A stretch of 64,000 bases of DNA from Fidelibacterota bacterium (GCA_947475295.1 CANJLF010000003.1:115835-179834), one strand, 5' to 3'; positions 29,823 to 38,974 are shown, numbered from the stretch's first letter. The notes: generated from the sequence alone by a model not told the origin. Numbers and translations are program-made.

Positions 29823-29856
29823 AAAGAGCGCCGATCCGCGAGGACCGGCGCTCTTT
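29823..29856. terminator. Bidirectional intrinsic terminator
   Basis: AAAGAGCGCCG (29823-29833) pairs with CGGCGCTCTTT (29846-29856), with inner pairs closing on a GCGA tetraloop. On the minus strand the stem is followed by TTTTTCTTTTG, on the plus strand by TTTGT. It separates the hydrolase gene (plus) from the small basic-protein gene (minus). Confidence 0.85.
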
Positions 29857-29870
29857 GTATCTATGGCCGT

Positions 29871-29987
29871 TTAGACTTCTTTATTGGAACGGGCCCGGCG
29901 GCGCTTTTGCTTCGCGCCGCGTTTGGCCTTGCGCTTATTGGCGCGGATCTTGGTGCTCGATTTCTTGGTTTTCTTCTGTGCGGCCAT
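29871..29987 (-). CDS. 38-residue highly basic small protein
   Basis: A short gene read directly from the sequence: ATG 29985-29987, stop TAA 29871-29873, with AGGAGG just upstream on the minus strand (29993-29998) and a terminator just downstream. The product begins MAAQKKTKKSSTKIRANKRK and continues with KAKRGAKQKRRRARSNKEV; about half of its residues are Lys or Arg. Ribosome binding site, start and terminator together make it a convincing gene. It could bind RNA, ribosome or DNA, which is inference from charge only. It lies downstream of the COQ9 gene on the same strand. Confidence 0.7.
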   Translation of the reverse strand: MAAQKKTKKSSTKIRANKRKAKRGAKQKRRRARSNKEV

Positions 29988-30069
29988 GGGGCCCTCCTGA
30001 ACTGGTAAGGGCCTCCCTATAGCACACTTTATATGTCGTATTCACAGCACATTATTGCGGATGGTTTGA

Positions 30070-30747
30070 CTACGGATGTCGGGGACGGCGTCCCATCATG
30101 CGGTCGAATACGCGACGCGGATCAGGCAGACGTTTGAACTTCTCCGCCACGCGGGCCCGCACCTGCGGAAACTGCATGACTTCAGCGATCCTGCGGTCGA
30201 GAAAAGCCCACGTGGCCGCGCAATCCTCGGAGCGGTCGTCCAACCAAAACAGCACGGTCGAAGCGTAGACCGCGGCCAAGAGCCCGCGCTTGGTATAAAA
30301 ATTGAAATCCGTGGAGGTGTCGCCGGCCGCGCGCCAGATCACATCCACGGTATTGTACCAGCCGCGCAAGGAGTTCCCCGCGAAGGACGGCAACGGCGAA
30401 AGCGCCAAGGCCCGCCGCACGGCTTCCCGATGGGGCGTCCAGCGTTCCAGCCGGGTTCGCACGGCGGTGGCGATGCGTACACGGATCTTCATGGCCTTGA
30501 GATCGAGTGCTGCCAGATCTTCCAGCATGAGGCGGTCGGCCATATCCATGAAGTGCGCGACAGCTTCCTTGACGCCGCCCGGGAACAAGCGCGCCGCGGC
30601 AGCGGCGCCAAAGCCGGCGTTCTCGGCCGCCACGGCCAGCGTTTTACGGCTCCAGCCGTCGAAGGGCACATGCGGTAAGGCGGCGCGGATCACGGCATCG
30701 CGCTGCGCTGTTTTTTCGGCGGCCGCCTGTTGGAAGGACGTGGTCAT
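30070..30747 (-). CDS. COQ9-family ubiquinone biosynthesis protein
   Basis: The 225-residue protein fits the COQ9 family: a TetR-like helical opening (VIRAALPHVPFDGWSRKTLAVAAENAG, with LFPGG), then the COQ9 C-terminal region with FNFYTKRGLLAAVYASTVLFWLDD, where a lipid-binding pocket lies in the mitochondrial protein. COQ9 binds isoprenoid lipids and helps COQ7-type hydroxylation in ubiquinone synthesis. It overlaps def by one base (TGATG), so the two are coupled, and rpsU is divergent next to them, an arrangement seen in many alphaproteobacteria. Confidence 0.9.
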   Translation of the reverse strand: MTTSFQQAAAEKTAQRDAVIRAALPHVPFDGWSRKTLAVAAENAGFGAAAAARLFPGGVKEAVAHFMDMADRLMLEDLAALDLKAMKIRVRIATAVRTRLERWTPHREAVRRALALSPLPSFAGNSLRGWYNTVDVIWRAAGDTSTDFNFYTKRGLLAAVYASTVLFWLDDRSEDCAATWAFLDRRIAEVMQFPQVRARVAEKFKRLPDPRRVFDRMMGRRPRHP

Positions 30748-31298
30748 CAGCCCTCTTCATCCAGTTCCAGCTCTTCGCCCCTGGCTTCGGCTTCGGCCTG
30801 CAGCACATCGGCAAAAGCGAGGGTGGTCATATCGGCCATGCGTTGCGGATAGAGCACGCCGTCCAGATGATCGCATTCGTGCTGCACGACACGGGCGTGG
30901 AAGCCGGTGGCCTCGCGTTCAATCTCGGCGCCCATCATGTCGTGGAAACGATACTTGATATTCGTGAAGCGCGGCACCGTGCCGGTGAGCCCCGGCACCG
31001 ATAGGCAGGCCTCGAAAGCGTCATTGGTGGCGTCGTCGAGCGGTGTAATGACCGGGTTGATCATCACCGTCAGTGGAATTTCGACGCCGCCATTACGTCC
31101 CGCGGGCACAAAAAAGATCACGATACGCTGGCCGCGAAAGACCTGCGGCGCGGCCAGACCCACGCCTCTGGCCTCAACCATGGTTTCGATCATGTCGTTG
31201 ACGAACCCCTTGAGGTCCGAGTCCTTGAAATCCGTCACCTCGGCGGCGCGCTGTTTCAAAACCTCGGCACCCATGCGGGCAATCGGCAAAACGCTCAT
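30747..31298 (-). CDS. def: Peptide deformylase
   Basis: Def removes the N-formyl group from new proteins. Taking ATG 31298 (GAGGAT just upstream) gives 183 residues with all three motifs: I GVGLAAPQV, II EACLSVPG (zinc Cys), III QHECDHLDG (two zinc His and catalytic Glu). Motif II has Ala where EGCLS is usual, a mild departure. The C-terminus is acidic (EARGEELELDEEG). An in-frame start at 31322 is possible but has no ribosome binding site. Coupled with the COQ9 gene downstream. Whether this is the only deformylase in the genome cannot be told here. Confidence 0.93.
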   Translation of the reverse strand: MSVLPIARMGAEVLKQRAAEVTDFKDSDLKGFVNDMIETMVEARGVGLAAPQVFRGQRIVIFFVPAGRNGGVEIPLTVMINPVITPLDDATNDAFEACLSVPGLTGTVPRFTNIKYRFHDMMGAEIEREATGFHARVVQHECDHLDGVLYPQRMADMTTLAFADVLQAEAEARGEELELDEEG

Positions 31299-31575
31299 AG
31301 GATCCTCGTGAAGTGCCCCCAAAACCGAGGGGTAGACCTATATATAAGGCGGTTGCCCGGGACGCCATACCGCGGCGCGGCAGGCTGTGGCCGGTATGCA
31401 TCAGCGGCCCAAAAGAGTGCTATTTCGGGCCTTAAACCCCCGGAATCGGCCTATTACCCCGCTTCCCAAGCCCAATAACCCATGATATACCCCGCCCCTC
31501 ATTGGCGCTGGCCCCCTTATCGATCTGGGCGGGCTGGGCGCCTTTTATATGTGACAAGCACGAGGAAACCGACCT

Positions 31576-31782
31576 TTGGTTCAAGTCATCGTCCGCGACA
31601 ACAACGTCGACCAGGCCTTGAAGGCCCTGAAGAAGAAGATGCAGCGCGAAGGCATCTTCCGTGAGATGAAGCTCCGCAAATCCTACGAGAAGCCCTCCGA
31701 GCGCAAGGCCCGCGAAAAGGCCGAAGCCGTTCGCCGCGCCCGTAAGATGGAGCGCAAGCGCCTGGAGCGCGAAGGCTTCTAG
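31576..31782 (+). CDS. rpsU: 30S ribosomal protein S21
   Basis: The 68-residue product [20 protein letters not shown] and the following basic helix ([28 protein letters not shown]) is S21, a small subunit protein near the anti-Shine-Dalgarno end of 16S rRNA. The start is TTG at 31576, with GAGG at 31562-31565 upstream; no ATG exists in frame. A clear terminator follows. The 277-base gap before it, divergent from def, holds its promoter; no further feature was recognised there. Confidence 0.95.
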   Translation: MVQVIVRDNNVDQALKALKKKMQREGIFREMKLRKSYEKPSERKAREKAEAVRRARKMERKRLEREGF

Positions 31783-31808
31783 CCTCGCCGTCCACGGTTC
31801 AGAATTTC

Positions 31809-31839
31809 AAACGGAGCGGCTTGCTAGTCGCTCCGTTTT
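31809..31839 (+). terminator. rpsU terminator
   Basis: AAACGGAGCG (31809-31818) pairs with CGCTCCGTTT (31829-31838), followed by T and G. Stable 10-bp stem 27 bases after the rpsU stop; the T-run is short but the position is right. Confidence 0.75.
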
Positions 31840-31935
31840 GCTGTCTGCAGCCTTTCCGTTAACCGTGCGGAAACTCCCCTCCTTTAGCCTCCAAGGCTTC
31901 GTGCCCCGCAAAGAGGGCCTGGAGGGAAGCCACCC

Positions 31936-32424
31936 GTGACCACCCTGCACATCCGGCCCGCCACGGCCGCCGACTCCGTTGCCGTCGCTGCCCTGGTGCG
32001 CGAGGCCTGGCTGGCCGCCAATCAGAACCTCCTGCCCGGCGATACCGTTGCCCAGGTCGCCCAGTCCACCAGTCTCGGGGGCTTCGTCGCCGGCGAGTGG
32101 CATAGCGTGCGTGTGGCCGAAATTCAGAGCGAAGGCGGGGGCGAAATCGTCGGCGCCGTGGGTGTGAACCCGGCGGGCGTCATCTGGATGTTATATGTAC
32201 GCCCGGGCTATCAGGGCTGCGGCGTGGGCTCGGCGCTTTATGACGACGCCATCGGCGCCATGAAGCAGGCCGGCAGCCGCAAAGCGCTTCTGGAAGTCTT
32301 GGCCAGCAATGAAAACGCCGTGGCGTTTTACCGCGCCCGCGGCTGGGTGCCGGAAGGCCGCCGCACGGAACACATCCCCGGCTTCCGTTTCACCGCCGTG
32401 CGTATGGGCCTAGCGCTGGCTTAA
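31936..32424 (+). CDS. GNAT family N-acetyltransferase
   Basis: A 162-residue single-domain GNAT: the N-terminal strand TTLHIRPATAADSVAVAALV, the motif A region MLYVRPGYQGCGVGSALYDDAI with the acetyl-CoA-binding Q/R-x-x-G-x-G/A type loop, and LLEVLASNENAVAFYRARGW, the C-terminal motif with the conserved Asn and Tyr. The substrate cannot be read from sequence. Start is GTG 31936 with GGAGGGAAG at 31921-31929. It stands alone after rpsU. Confidence 0.88.
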   Translation: MTTLHIRPATAADSVAVAALVREAWLAANQNLLPGDTVAQVAQSTSLGGFVAGEWHSVRVAEIQSEGGGEIVGAVGVNPAGVIWMLYVRPGYQGCGVGSALYDDAIGAMKQAGSRKALLEVLASNENAVAFYRARGWVPEGRRTEHIPGFRFTAVRMGLALA

Positions 32425-32451
32425 GCCAGCGCACCGAAAAAGTCCGCTCGC

Positions 32452-34359
32452 CTAAATCTCGACCTGCGTGCCCATCTCGACGACGCGATTGGGCGGCAGT
32501 TTGAAGAAATCCATGGCGCTGGTAGCCGAGCGCATCATCCAGGCGAACAGATGCTCGCGCCACAGGGCCATGCCGGGCCGGCGGCTAGGCATGACGGTCT
32601 CGCGCCCCAGAAAAAACGACGTTTCCATATCGTTGAACTCGAAATTGAAGCGCGTCGCCAATTTCAGCGCCGCCGGCACGTCGGTTTCATCCAAATAGCC
32701 GTAGCGTAAGAGGAAGCGGTAGAAGCGCCGGCCTAGATGCTGGACCTCCAAGCGTTCGTTCTCGGGCACATGGGGGACTTCCTCGGTGATCACGGTCAGG
32801 AATACAACGCGCTCATGGACCACGCGGTTGTGTTTGAGGTTGTGCAGCAGCGCATGGGGAATGCCTTCGATCGTCCCGGAGAGAAATACCGAGGTTCCGG
32901 CGACGCGGGTGACATTGGGATTGAGCGATCCCAGGAAGGCCTCGATGGGCATGGCGTCCTCGGCGCGGCGCGCAAACAGCAGTTCGCGGCCTTTCTTCCA
33001 GGTCGTCAGGAAAATGATAATGGCGATGCCGATGGCCAGCGGGAACCAGCCGCCGTGCAGGATCTTGGAGACATTCGCGCCAAAGAACGCGAGATCCACC
33101 ACCAACAGAACGAAGGCGATACCGCCCGCGAGCCAGACGTTCCACTTCCACATCATGAACATGACGATGGTCACCAGGATACTGTCGATCAGCATCGTGC
33201 CGGTGACGGCGACGCCGTAGGCCGCAGCCAACTGACTGGACGATTGGAATCCCAACACCAGGGCGACGACCGAGACCAACAGCGTCCAGTTCACGAAAGG
33301 AATATAGATCTGGCCACTCTCGGACGCCGAGGTATGGACCGTCGCCATGCGTGGCAGGAAGCCCAGCTGCATGGCCTGGCGGCTGATGGAAAAGGCGCCG
33401 GTGATTACGGCTTGCGAGGCGATGACGGTTGCCATCGTCGCCAGCACGACCATGGGCAGCGTCGCCCACATCGGCACCATCAGATAAAACGGACTGGAAG
33501 CGGCGTCGGGGTTGTCCAGCAATAGCGCACCCTGACCAAGGTAGTTCAGCATCAGGGCCGGCAGCACGAGATAGAACCACGAACGTCGGATGGGGGCTAT
33601 GCCGAAATGTCCCATGTCGGCATAGAGCGCTTCGCCGCCGGTCAGCACCAGCACCACCGAGGCCAGCGCGAGAAAGGCTTTAACCTTATAGAGAATGAAG
33701 AACTGCACCGCGTACCACGGGTTGAGGGCGGCCAGGATGCGCGGCGCTTCGGCGATATTCATGACGCCTATCACTGCGATGGTAACGAACCACACCAACA
33801 TAACCGGGCCAAACAGGCGTCCGACAATGGTTGAGCCGTGGCTCTGAAAGAAGAACAACGTCACCAAGACGACGAGCGTAATGGGAATGACGTAAACGCC
33901 GAGCCCCGGCAGGGCCACTTCCATACCTTCAACGGCGCTCAAGACCGAAATCGCCGGCGTGATCATGCTGTCGCCATAAAACAGCGCACCCGCCGAAATT
34001 CCGAGGAATACGACAATCGGCGCGAGCCAAGTCTTCTGAGTGACTTGGCTGACCAGTGCGAGCAGCGCGAGGCTACCGCCCTGGCCCTTGTTGTTAGCCC
34101 GCATCATCAGCATGGTGTACTTGAACGAGATGACGATCATCACCGCCCAGAACACCAAGGACAGCACGCCGAAGACGTGCGCCCGGTCCGCCGGCAGCGG
34201 ATGAGTCCCACTGAACACTTCTTTGATGGCGTAAAGCGGGCTGGTGCCGATGTCGCCGTAGACCACTCCAATGGCACCGACCATAAGGGTCAGCAGCGAC
34301 GAGCGCGGTTGCGGCGCCCCGTTGTGCGGGGCGGCAGCGGAGGTAAGTTCTTGAGTCAT
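32452..34359 (-). CDS. kup: Low-affinity potassium transport system protein Kup
   Basis: Kup is a K+/H+ symporter of the inner membrane. The 635-residue protein has about twelve membrane helices and the family hallmarks GVVYGDIGTSPLYAIKEVF, ANNKGQGGSLALLALV, GDSMITPAISVLSAVEG, and GGEALYADMGHFG, followed by a C-terminal cytoplasmic domain of about 180 residues. Length matches E. coli Kup (622). No regulatory riboswitch was recognised in the 127-base leader, although it holds a small GGGAGG/CCTCCC hairpin. Confidence 0.95.
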   Translation of the reverse strand: MTQELTSAAAPHNGAPQPRSSLLTLMVGAIGVVYGDIGTSPLYAIKEVFSGTHPLPADRAHVFGVLSLVFWAVMIVISFKYTMLMMRANNKGQGGSLALLALVSQVTQKTWLAPIVVFLGISAGALFYGDSMITPAISVLSAVEGMEVALPGLGVYVIPITLVVLVTLFFFQSHGSTIVGRLFGPVMLVWFVTIAVIGVMNIAEAPRILAALNPWYAVQFFILYKVKAFLALASVVLVLTGGEALYADMGHFGIAPIRRSWFYLVLPALMLNYLGQGALLLDNPDAASSPFYLMVPMWATLPMVVLATMATVIASQAVITGAFSISRQAMQLGFLPRMATVHTSASESGQIYIPFVNWTLLVSVVALVLGFQSSSQLAAAYGVAVTGTMLIDSILVTIVMFMMWKWNVWLAGGIAFVLLVVDLAFFGANVSKILHGGWFPLAIGIAIIIFLTTWKKGRELLFARRAEDAMPIEAFLGSLNPNVTRVAGTSVFLSGTIEGIPHALLHNLKHNRVVHERVVFLTVITEEVPHVPENERLEVQHLGRRFYRFLLRYGYLDETDVPAALKLATRFNFEFNDMETSFFLGRETVMPSRRPGMALWREHLFAWMMRSATSAMDFFKLPPNRVVEMGTQVEI

Positions 34360-34486
34360 TGCCTCTCGTAAAACGTGACGGCGGCGGCGATGCGGGAGGT
34401 CCGGAGCCTCCCCATAAGCCCCTCATTTAGGCGCATCCGTGTACCACCCTTACCCCAAGCTTGCAAAGCTGGGCCTGAGCTTCCTA

Positions 34487-35236
34487 TTAGCTTGATATTA
34501 GGTCCTCGACTTCTCTTTCAACCCATTGGTAAACAACAAGTTTATTCCACTCCGTGCGCCAACGGATGGTCTTTTCAGCATAGATTTTGGACAGCGGCAA
34601 AGCCCGGTTTGGCCGGGCGACCATGTCCCAGACGTCGCCGAGCCCAAAAGGCGCATAGACGTCGACAAACTCCTCACCGGAGCGTTTCAGACCGATAGCC
34701 TGGGCCGAACACGGAAAACGCAGCACACCCTCGCCGGCGGTCGTCAGCGGCGGGTAGGCAATACCGAACTTTTCCGGATACCACAGGTGCACGCGGGCTT
34801 GATTGCGCAGCTGAATATTCACCGGCAAATCGGCGAACAGCTTGGCCGCGTCGCGGATAACCTCATCCTCGGCATCCCAGGAAATGTCTTCGGAGAAATA
34901 GCAGACGTCATAGTCGGTGATGCCTTTGTCGGCCGGGCGTCCGCTGCGCAAGTTCCAGACGGTCTGAAAGAGACACCCCGACACCAGCCACCAATCACGC
35001 AGGCCCAGGTCCGGCATGCGCTTCAAGATCTCGGCATTATTGCGGTTGAGCATGCACAGTTCGGCGACACGCACCGCCAGGCGTTCGGCGGGCGTATCAA
35101 GCGCGTCATCTTCGTCGGGGGCCTCGAACAGCGCCAAGGACGTCGGCGCCGGCTTGCGGCGGCGCTTCGCCAGCTTGGGCTTTGGAAACAACCGCAGACG
35201 ATGATTTCGCCCGTCGGGCAGAAAGATGTGCGCCAT
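34487..35236 (-). CDS. Nucleotidyltransferase family protein (DUF925/NTP_transf_6)
   Basis: The 249-residue product has a basic, low-complexity N-terminal segment (to about 60) and then a DUF925-type nucleotidyltransferase fold: LRDWWLVSGCLFQTVWN, KGITDYDVCYF with the D-x-D metal site, and NIQLRNQARVHLWYPEKFG with the third-strand region; the end is VYQWVEREVEDL. Family members are MNT-like but their substrates are unknown. It lies 127 bases upstream of kup on the same strand and is divergent from the M1 aminopeptidase gene. Confidence 0.85.
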   Translation of the reverse strand: MAHIFLPDGRNHRLRLFPKPKLAKRRRKPAPTSLALFEAPDEDDALDTPAERLAVRVAELCMLNRNNAEILKRMPDLGLRDWWLVSGCLFQTVWNLRSGRPADKGITDYDVCYFSEDISWDAEDEVIRDAAKLFADLPVNIQLRNQARVHLWYPEKFGIAYPPLTTAGEGVLRFPCSAQAIGLKRSGEEFVDVYAPFGLGDVWDMVARPNRALPLSKIYAEKTIRWRTEWNKLVVYQWVEREVEDLISS

Positions 35237-35367
35237 AAAGGGAAGGCCTCGATCCTGAGAGCGGCTCCCGCGAGCCCCAGCATAGCAAAATTCCGGCCCC
35301 AGGTGCCGGCAATTCGCTATACACTCTCTGTCGTTCTAGGGGGCCGCCGTTCTAGGGGAGACCTGCC

Positions 35368-38067
35368 ATGCTAAGGACCCTCATAGCCACGCTTCTGCTG
35401 AGCGCTGCGACAGCGCACGCCGCCGCCGAGCGCGTTCCCACCGGCCAGCTGCCCGACGATGTCATCCCCAATCATTACGCGCTCGACCTGACGGTGATCC
35501 CCGAGCAATTGACCTTCACCGGCAAGGTTGCGATCGACGTGCAGCTCAAGGCTCCGACCGCCACCTTGTGGATGCACGGCCGCGATTTAACGGTCAGCCG
35601 CGTCGAAGTCGTCGACAGCGACGGGACAACGTTCCCTGCGACCTGGACGGAAATGCCGAAAAGCGACGGCGTTGTGAAGCTTTCGCTGGCGAAGGCGGTA
35701 AAGGGCCCGAACGCCCGCATCGCCGTCAGCTATACCGCGCCCTTCAACAAACAGCTCGAAGGCCTGTACCGCTCAGTGGACGCGGGCGAAGCTTATGTCT
35801 TCAGCCAGATGGAGGCGATCTCGGCGCGGTTCGCCTATCCAAGCTTCGACGATCCGCGTTTCAAAACGCCCTACGACATCGCGCTAACGGTCCGCGGAAA
35901 CCACGCCGCCATCTCCAACGCGCCCGTCACCAAGACCGAGCCCTTGGCCGGTGGCATGAAGCGCGTGCAGTTTGCCACCACCAAGCCCCTGCCGACCTAT
36001 CTGATCGCCATCGCCGTCGGCCCCTTTGACGTGGTGGAGTGGGAGCCCATTGCAAAAACGCCCCTGCGCGACCGCGTCATCCCCTTGCGCGGCATCGCCA
36101 CCAAAGGCAAAGGCGAGCGCATGAAGTACGCGCTGGCCAACACCTCGGGCCTTTTGCGGACCCTCGAAGATTATTTCGGCATCCCCTACCCCTTCGAAAA
36201 ATTGGACATCATCGCCGCCACCGACTTCTCCGCCGGAGCCATGGAGAATGCCGGCGCCATCGTCTACCGCGAGACCCTGCTGCTGATGGATGACAATGCG
36301 TCGCTGGCGCAAAAGCGGCGCTACGCGGATGTGCATACCCACGAGCTGGCGCATCAATGGGTGGGCGATCTGGTGACGCCGGTGTGGTGGAACGATATCT
36401 GGCTCAACGAAGCCTTCGCCACCTGGATGGCCAATAAGGCGACAACGACGTGGGACCCCAACGGCGAACGCGACCGGCAGACGTTGCGCGGCGCGCTCGG
36501 CGCCATGTCGGCCGACAGCAAGACCAATGCCCGGCGTATCGCCCAACCCATCGAGACCAACGACGACATCGACAACGCCTTCGATTCCATTACCTATGAA
36601 AAGGGCGGCGGTGTGCTGGCGATGTTCGAGCAGTATTACGGCACCGAAGCCTTCCGCAAAGGTGTGAGGCTGCATCTCGAACGCCATGCCTTCGGCAGCG
36701 CCACGGCGCGGGACTTCCTGCAGTCCGTGGCCGACGCCAATAACGACACCAAGGGCGTTGCCGCTTTCGAGACCTTTCTCAACCAGCCGGGCGTGCCGTT
36801 GGTCACGGCGGAGCTGAGATGTACGCGCGAAGGCGCCAGCGTCGCGGTCAAGCAAAGGCGCTATCTGCCGCAGCCGGACAAAGCCAAATTCGCGCTCACG
36901 CCGACCTGGAAAATCCCCTTGTGCATTTCCTACGGCAGCCCGGGCGCCAAGTCCTCACACGCCGAGGTCTGCAGCCTGCTTGAAGAGGGAGCCGGCAACG
37001 TCAATCTCAATACCAACGTTTGCCCGTCTTGGATCATGCCCAACGCCCAGGGCGCGGGATATTACCGCTTCGCTTTGGATAAGAAGGGCTGGACCGCTCT
37101 GGCCGAGGCCGCCGATACGCTGACCGACAAGGAAGTCCTGGCCGCACTCGACAGCCTCGAGGCCAGCTTTAGTGCCGGCGACATGGATGCAGGCGACTAC
37201 CTCGATTACGTCAAGGCGCTGGCGGCGCGCAACGGCGGCGAAATGGCCTGGGACACGGCGGGCGCGGTGGCGTCGCAACTGGTCTGGGTCAAGGAAGTGT
37301 TGGCATCGACGAAGACTCAAGCCGCAGCCCAGAAGCTCATCACCGACCTTTACGGTCCGCTCTACGCCAAGATCGGCCTCGATCCCACATCGGCCGCCGA
37401 CCAGCGCAACCCGCTGCAGACGACCTTGCTGCGCGGCCCCGTGGTCAGGATGGTGGCCGTGGAAGGACGCGCGCAAGCAGCGCGCGCGGAGCTAGCCAAG
37501 CGCGGTGCGGCCTACGTGGCCGGCGGCAAGATCCACCCCGAGGCGGTTGATGCGAACATCGCCGATCAGGCTCTCAATGTCGCGGTTCAAGACCTGGGCG
37601 CGCCTGTCATCGACGCTGTCTTTGCGGTGCTCAAGATCGAGCGCGACGGCACCGTGCGCTCACGCATGTTGAGCGCGCTTCTGCTCTCGACCGATCCCGC
37701 CGTTGCCGCCCGCGTCCGTGACTTGGCATTCTCGCAGGATCTGCGTGTCAATGAAGTTCCCAATATCGTCTACGCCAGCATGGGCGAGCGCGCCAACCGC
37801 CCGGCCGCCTGGACCTGGTTCAAGTCCAACTACGAGGCCATCAAGGCGCGCATGCCGACCTTTAATCAAGGCGGCCTCGCAGGCATCGGCGGACGGTTCT
37901 GCGCACCGGCCGAACGCGACGACTACAAGGCGTTCTTTGAGCCTAAAATTGACAAGCTTATGGGCGCGCCGCGGGTTTTCGCGGGAACGCTTGAGGATAT
38001 CGATCACTGTATTGCCCTGGTGGAGAAGCAACGTCCAAAGGCCGACGCATATTTCGCCAAACAGTAA
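35368..38067 (+). CDS. Exported M1 family zinc aminopeptidase
   Basis: An 899-residue M1 metallopeptidase with an N-terminal signal peptide (TLIATLLLSAATAHAAA). Domain order: beta-sandwich N-domain (about 25-215), catalytic thermolysin-like domain with the substrate-anchoring GAMEN near 290 and zinc motif HELAHQW near 324 plus NEAFATW, a small third domain, and a helical ERAP1_C-like C-terminal region (about 530-890). It resembles eukaryote-type puromycin-sensitive/ERAP aminopeptidases more than E. coli PepN and should work in the periplasm on peptides. Single gene with its own promoter region (35237-35367). Confidence 0.93.
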   Translation: MLRTLIATLLLSAATAHAAAERVPTGQLPDDVIPNHYALDLTVIPEQLTFTGKVAIDVQLKAPTATLWMHGRDLTVSRVEVVDSDGTTFPATWTEMPKSDGVVKLSLAKAVKGPNARIAVSYTAPFNKQLEGLYRSVDAGEAYVFSQMEAISARFAYPSFDDPRFKTPYDIALTVRGNHAAISNAPVTKTEPLAGGMKRVQFATTKPLPTYLIAIAVGPFDVVEWEPIAKTPLRDRVIPLRGIATKGKGERMKYALANTSGLLRTLEDYFGIPYPFEKLDIIAATDFSAGAMENAGAIVYRETLLLMDDNASLAQKRRYADVHTHELAHQWVGDLVTPVWWNDIWLNEAFATWMANKATTTWDPNGERDRQTLRGALGAMSADSKTNARRIAQPIETNDDIDNAFDSITYEKGGGVLAMFEQYYGTEAFRKGVRLHLERHAFGSATARDFLQSVADANNDTKGVAAFETFLNQPGVPLVTAELRCTREGASVAVKQRRYLPQPDKAKFALTPTWKIPLCISYGSPGAKSSHAEVCSLLEEGAGNVNLNTNVCPSWIMPNAQGAGYYRFALDKKGWTALAEAADTLTDKEVLAALDSLEASFSAGDMDAGDYLDYVKALAARNGGEMAWDTAGAVASQLVWVKEVLASTKTQAAAQKLITDLYGPLYAKIGLDPTSAADQRNPLQTTLLRGPVVRMVAVEGRAQAARAELAKRGAAYVAGGKIHPEAVDANIADQALNVAVQDLGAPVIDAVFAVLKIERDGTVRSRMLSALLLSTDPAVAARVRDLAFSQDLRVNEVPNIVYASMGERANRPAAWTWFKSNYEAIKARMPTFNQGGLAGIGGRFCAPAERDDYKAFFEPKIDKLMGAPRVFAGTLEDIDHCIALVEKQRPKADAYFAKQ

Positions 38068-38149
38068 TTAGAGCAAGACCGGAACATTTCGGCGATTGTA
38101 ACGTTGTTTTTGGTGGCTCATCATTTGCCTATGAGCCGGGGACGTCATT

Positions 38150-38395
38150 TTGCAGTATAGCGACCCCAAGCACAGCGACCGCCACAATGCCTCTTTGTCG
38201 CACAATGGCCGATACCGCTTGCTTGTCGACGCAGTCACTGACTATGCCATCCGCATGCTCGATCCCGACGGTATCGTGACGAGCCGGAACGCGGGCGCCG
38301 ACTCCTCGCACCTAAATCCTCCACCTGCCCCTCTGTTTTTAGAAAGCTTTCCTATTTCTCTACTTTTTCCATCGGAATTAAGTGAAATAGCGTGA
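38150..38395 (+). pseudogene. Truncated PAS-domain sensor gene
   Basis: The frame starting TTG 38150 (GGGGACG upstream) gives 81 codons. Residues about 20-50 (GRYRLLVDAVTDYAIRMLDP followed by DGIVTSRNAGA) match the opening of the PAS domains found at the N-terminus of alphaproteobacterial histidine kinases and GGDEF/EAL proteins. After NAGA the similarity ends abruptly and the rest (DSSHLNPPPAPLFLES...) is not PAS-like. The remainder of a sensor protein is absent, so this is a leftover 5' fragment. It lies in a 577-base stretch without intact genes. Confidence 0.6.
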
Positions 38396-38541
38396 CGCAG
38401 CCGGGCGCGAGGTGAGGCCCTTAACCGTTCGCACATGGAGGCCCTCATGCTTCACACAGGTGACAAAAGATTTATCGCAACAATCCGGGTCCTGTCTCGT
38501 TGGGAACTCGCCAGCAGATCTTGCCGATGTAACGGCTGAGA

Positions 38542-38602
38542 TGTCACGGGAAGCGCGCGCCGATTTCTCCCGAAATCCCTCCCCGCGCCGCGTCCCGTGA
38601 CA
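38542..38602. repeat. Inverted repeat, 10-bp perfect arms
   Basis: TGTCACGGGA (38542-38551) is exactly complementary to TCCCGTGACA (38593-38602), with further partial GC pairing inward. It lies just upstream of a small conserved gene (start 38645) and could be a leader hairpin, an operator or a repeat element. No T-run follows, so it is not a terminator. Confidence 0.5.
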
Positions 38603-38644
38603 CTTTCATTTGCAGGTCAGAAACATCGAGATCCGGAGTACGTC

Positions 38645-38959
38645 ATGACTGAAGGTTTGGGTTACGTTATCGAATTGGGCGGCGATGCTGCCGGGCTGGT
38701 CGTTAAAGAAGGCAAGCAGTTCAGATTTTACGCGGCACAGAAAAACTTCTCTGGGCTTGAGCGGAAGCTCTATCGCTCGCCGCGCGAGGCCGAAGATGCA
38801 TGCAGACGTATCGCCTGGCCGGGCCGCGCGCCACAGCCCCAGAAAATCCCGAAGACCACCCAGGACAACAGTTACATATCTACCGCCCCGCGCGCCTTCG
38901 GCAGCGCGTCGCGGCATCATAGGCTTAACGGTCTGTCCAAGGCCGGCGCACGCGCATGA
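38645..38959 (+). CDS. Small conserved protein, function unknown
   Basis: From ATG 38645 the product is 104 residues: MTEGLGYVIELGGDAAGLVV, then FRFYAAQKNFSGLERKLYRSPREAEDACRRI. This pattern resembles a short strand-rich module (about 1-55) that I associate with small uncharacterised alphaproteobacterial proteins; the last ~40 residues look disordered and basic. No membrane segment or signal. A longer in-frame start at 38597 would overlap the upstream inverted repeat and has no ribosome binding site. A strong terminator follows directly, supporting a single-gene transcript. Confidence 0.65.
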   Translation: MTEGLGYVIELGGDAAGLVVKEGKQFRFYAAQKNFSGLERKLYRSPREAEDACRRIAWPGRAPQPQKIPKTTQDNSYISTAPRAFGSASRHHRLNGLSKAGARA

Positions 38960-38974
38960 CGCCGGCCCACCTCG

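Noticed and set aside
34360..34486. Possible riboswitch in the kup leader
   Set aside because: Only a six-pair GGGAGG/CCTCCC hairpin is seen, with no known riboswitch consensus.
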